From the NCBI GenBank assembly GCA_003554565.1, contig PWGR01000144.1, forward strand, positions 1 to 6,328: DNA of 6,328 bases. Direction: 5' to 3'. Shown here piece after piece: positions 4,937 to 6,328 of the stretch (position 1 is the stretch's first letter; every line of letters starts with the position of its first letter). The notes below the pieces were generated by a model. It made no database searches and was not told the DNA's origin. It was given only the letters and a program-made list of their open reading frames with translations. Both the position numbers and the translations under genes were made by a program. Source of the DNA: Clostridia bacterium (lineage in GTDB: Bacteria; Bacillota; Sulfobacillia; SLMV01).

Positions 4937-6202
4937 ATGTCACTAGGACGAGTACTAAAAAACATCCGTATTGCCCGCAACCTATCCCGCGACGAAGTCG
5001 CCAATACTCATTATTCAGTGAGCCATCTAGCGGCGGTGGAACAGGGCGTAAAGCGACCTTCCGTCAAAATGCTCATGCATGTAGCCGACAAACTGAAAGT
5101 CTCCCTGGAGATGCTGATACCGGAAGTGCTGGAAAACCCCCTCCCGGTGCCGGAAAAAATTCGTCTGGCCCGTGCCCTCTGTAATGAAGAGAAGTACGAC
5201 CTGGCCATGGAAATTCTTCGCCAGGCAGAAGAGGAGGATCAACAGCAGGGCGGTCAGTATCGGGTTAATCGCCTTGAAGCGGAGGCGCTGATCGAACACC
5301 TGCGCGGAAACTACGATCAAGCCACAAGAAAGTACGCTGCAGTGAGCCGCATTCGCGAACGCGGAGGAAATCCCTACCTCACCGCCAAAGCCTACTACGG
5401 ACTGGCGCGTGTGGAACTGGAGAGAGGAAGAACTGAATGGGCAATCCACTGGCTCTTTCTCAGCTGGGATCGTTTGCGTCCCGATGTTTCCGAACATCGC
5501 GAGTTCGCGGTTGAGCTGCTGCAGTCATATGCCGACGAGCTCTATCACCTGGGCCGCTTCCGCGCGGCACAGACTATATATGAGACCGCGCGTGAATACG
5601 CGGCTAATTGCGAGGATGACTCTCACCTCGCAGAGATAGTCCGCGGAATTGGGCATTGCCTGAAAGAGCGGGGCAATTATGGAGAAGCAGCCGCCAAATT
5701 CAGACTGGCCCTTCAGTGCAGGCAAGTCCGTCACACAGACCGGGCGGACACACTGCGAGAACTCGGAACTGTTCTCAGGCTTGCCGGCAAGCCAGAGGAG
5801 GCCATGTCCCACCTCAAGGAAGCACAGGAGATGCAGGAAAAAGCCGGGGCCAATCCGCTTTCATCCATGAACGAGATTATCGCATGTCTGCTCGAGCAGG
5901 AGGCACTGGATGAAGAGCTGGATCGCTGGTGCGCCGCCATTACCGAGGAGATGCTGTCGGATGCATCTCCCGAGAGTGCTGCACGGTACGGCCATTTAAG
6001 AGCCCTGACCCTGCACCGAAAGGGCGACAGTTCCCAAGCACTTCAGGAGGCCAAGAGGGCATTTGACAGCGTACCCGCGGGCAGGAGACGCCTATCAAGC
6101 GAGATCATGATTTCCATTCTGGAGATGGCGCGCGACCAGGAAGATGCCGCCGACGCCATTTCCTGGGTAGCAGAGCATATTCAAGATATTGCTGACGACT
6201 GA
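4937..6202 (+). CDS. XRE-family HTH regulator with C-terminal TPR repeats (RRNPP-like)
   Basis: A 421-residue cytoplasmic regulator. Residues 3-62 are an XRE/Cro-C1 helix-turn-helix (LGRVLKNIRIARNLSRDEVA, then SVSHLAAVEQGVKRPSVKML and KVSLEMLI). Residues about 73-400 are helical TPR-like hairpins, clearest at 84-96 (EEKYDLAMEILRQ), 124-140 (GNYDQATRKYAAV), 204-222 (HLGRFRAAQTIYETARE), 246-262 (GNYGEAAAKFRLALQ) and 284-300 (GKPEEAMSHLKEAQEMQ). Proteins of this design in Firmicutes (PlcR, NprR, Rgg, PrgX) often bind secreted peptides through the TPR part; whether this one does is unknown. The ATG at 4937 follows GGGAG by 12 bases, and stops TAA TGA close the frame 9 bases upstream, so no earlier start is possible. 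It is transcribed divergently from HTH-divIC. A hairpin and a candidate next gene follow. Confidence 0.88.
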   Translation: MSLGRVLKNIRIARNLSRDEVANTHYSVSHLAAVEQGVKRPSVKMLMHVADKLKVSLEMLIPEVLENPLPVPEKIRLARALCNEEKYDLAMEILRQAEEEDQQQGGQYRVNRLEAEALIEHLRGNYDQATRKYAAVSRIRERGGNPYLTAKAYYGLARVELERGRTEWAIHWLFLSWDRLRPDVSEHREFAVELLQSYADELYHLGRFRAAQTIYETAREYAANCEDDSHLAEIVRGIGHCLKERGNYGEAAAKFRLALQCRQVRHTDRADTLRELGTVLRLAGKPEEAMSHLKEAQEMQEKAGANPLSSMNEIIACLLEQEALDEELDRWCAAITEEMLSDASPESAARYGHLRALTLHRKGDSSQALQEAKRAFDSVPAGRRRLSSEIMISILEMARDQEDAADAISWVAEHIQDIADD

Positions 6203-6220
6203 GAAAGCCGTTGGTGACGT

Positions 6221-6328
6221 ATGCTGGTGCTGCGCGAGGGATGCTCCCTCGCATCCCTCGCACCGGGATTGGCTGTCCCACCACAAAGAGTCGGACACAA
6301 CAGTCAGCTGGTGGATCACATGAGGAGG
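6221..6328 (+). CDS. Open frame running off the window edge, doubtful small ORF
   Basis: An ATG frame beginning MLVLREGCSLASLAPGLA stays open for 36 codons to the window edge. It has no Shine-Dalgarno, its middle is formed by the tandem-repeat hairpin, and it lacks the basic N terminus plus hydrophobic segment expected of an exported RRNPP signalling peptide. It is recorded only because a peptide gene is often found directly after such regulators. Confidence 0.12.
   Translation, partial: MLVLREGCSLASLAPGLAVPPQRVGHNSQLVDHMRR
6234..6261 (+). promoter_or_regulatory. Strong hairpin built on a 9-bp tandem repeat
   Basis: GCGAGGGATGC (6234-6244) pairs perfectly over 11 bp with GCATCCCTCGC (6251-6261) around a six-base loop. 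The right part is a tandem repeat, TCCCTCGCA twice (6245-6253 and 6254-6262), so the left arm can alternatively form an 8-bp stem with the first copy. No T run follows, so it is not a standard intrinsic terminator. It may protect the 3' end of the HTH-TPR message or act as a switch before the next gene. Confidence 0.65.
6323..6328 (+). promoter_or_regulatory. Shine-Dalgarno of a rightward gene beyond the window
   Basis: The last six bases are AGGAGG, the full Shine-Dalgarno used by ktrB and the S1 gene here. This suggests a plus-strand gene starting just outside the window, roughly 130 bases after the HTH-TPR stop and possibly in the same operon. Confidence 0.45.

Noticed and set aside
4648..5184. 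178-codon plus-strand open frame
   Set aside because: It overlaps the start of the well-supported HTH-TPR gene in another frame and has no domain signature.

Overview
The window looks like a spore-forming, Gram-positive Firmicute (Clostridia-like) chromosome of moderate GC. The supporting signs are strong AGGAGG ribosome binding sites, near-consensus sigma-A promoters, a DivIC-type divisome protein, a YabR/GSP13-type single-S1-domain protein followed by tRNA genes, and a KtrA/KtrB potassium uptake pair. In many Firmicutes divIC, the S1 gene and a tRNA cluster sit side by side just before spoIIE. Here that neighbourhood is recognisable but interrupted.

From left to right: (1) bases 2-394 hold the C-terminal end of a tyrosine recombinase (+ strand) with a locally shifted frame. 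It is followed by an 11-bp tandem repeat and faces the 3' end of a tRNA-Lys gene, the usual layout of an element integrated at a tRNA. (2) Bases 451-793 hold a leftward tRNA cluster, in transcription order Leu(TAA), Met(CAT), Lys(CTT). It has its own promoter before tRNA-Met and an intrinsic terminator after tRNA-Lys. (3) Bases 817-1304 hold the leftward S1-domain gene with a perfect TTGACA/TATAAT promoter; tRNA-Leu starts 23 bases after its stop. (4) Bases 1328-3480 hold a leftward ktrB-ktrA potassium uptake operon with its own promoter. (5) Bases 3481-4046 have no confident gene, only a possible 58-residue ORF. (6) Bases 4047-4609 hold a leftward two-gene operon, a small sigma-region-4-like HTH protein with an acidic tail, coupled by an ATGA overlap to divIC. 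(7) Bases 4610-4936 are a divergent intergenic region with a near-perfect 26-bp palindrome that contains two inverted DnaA-box-like sites. (8) Bases 4937-6202 hold a rightward XRE-HTH plus TPR regulator of RRNPP-like architecture. A tandem-repeat hairpin and an AGGAGG at the window edge follow it, pointing to another rightward gene.

Functionally the window joins housekeeping parts (tRNAs, an S1 RNA-binding protein, a cell-division protein, K+ homeostasis) with two regulators transcribed divergently around the palindrome. Identification is strongest for KtrA, KtrB, the S1 protein, DivIC, the three tRNAs and the HTH-TPR architecture. The roles of the two regulators and of the palindrome are inference.
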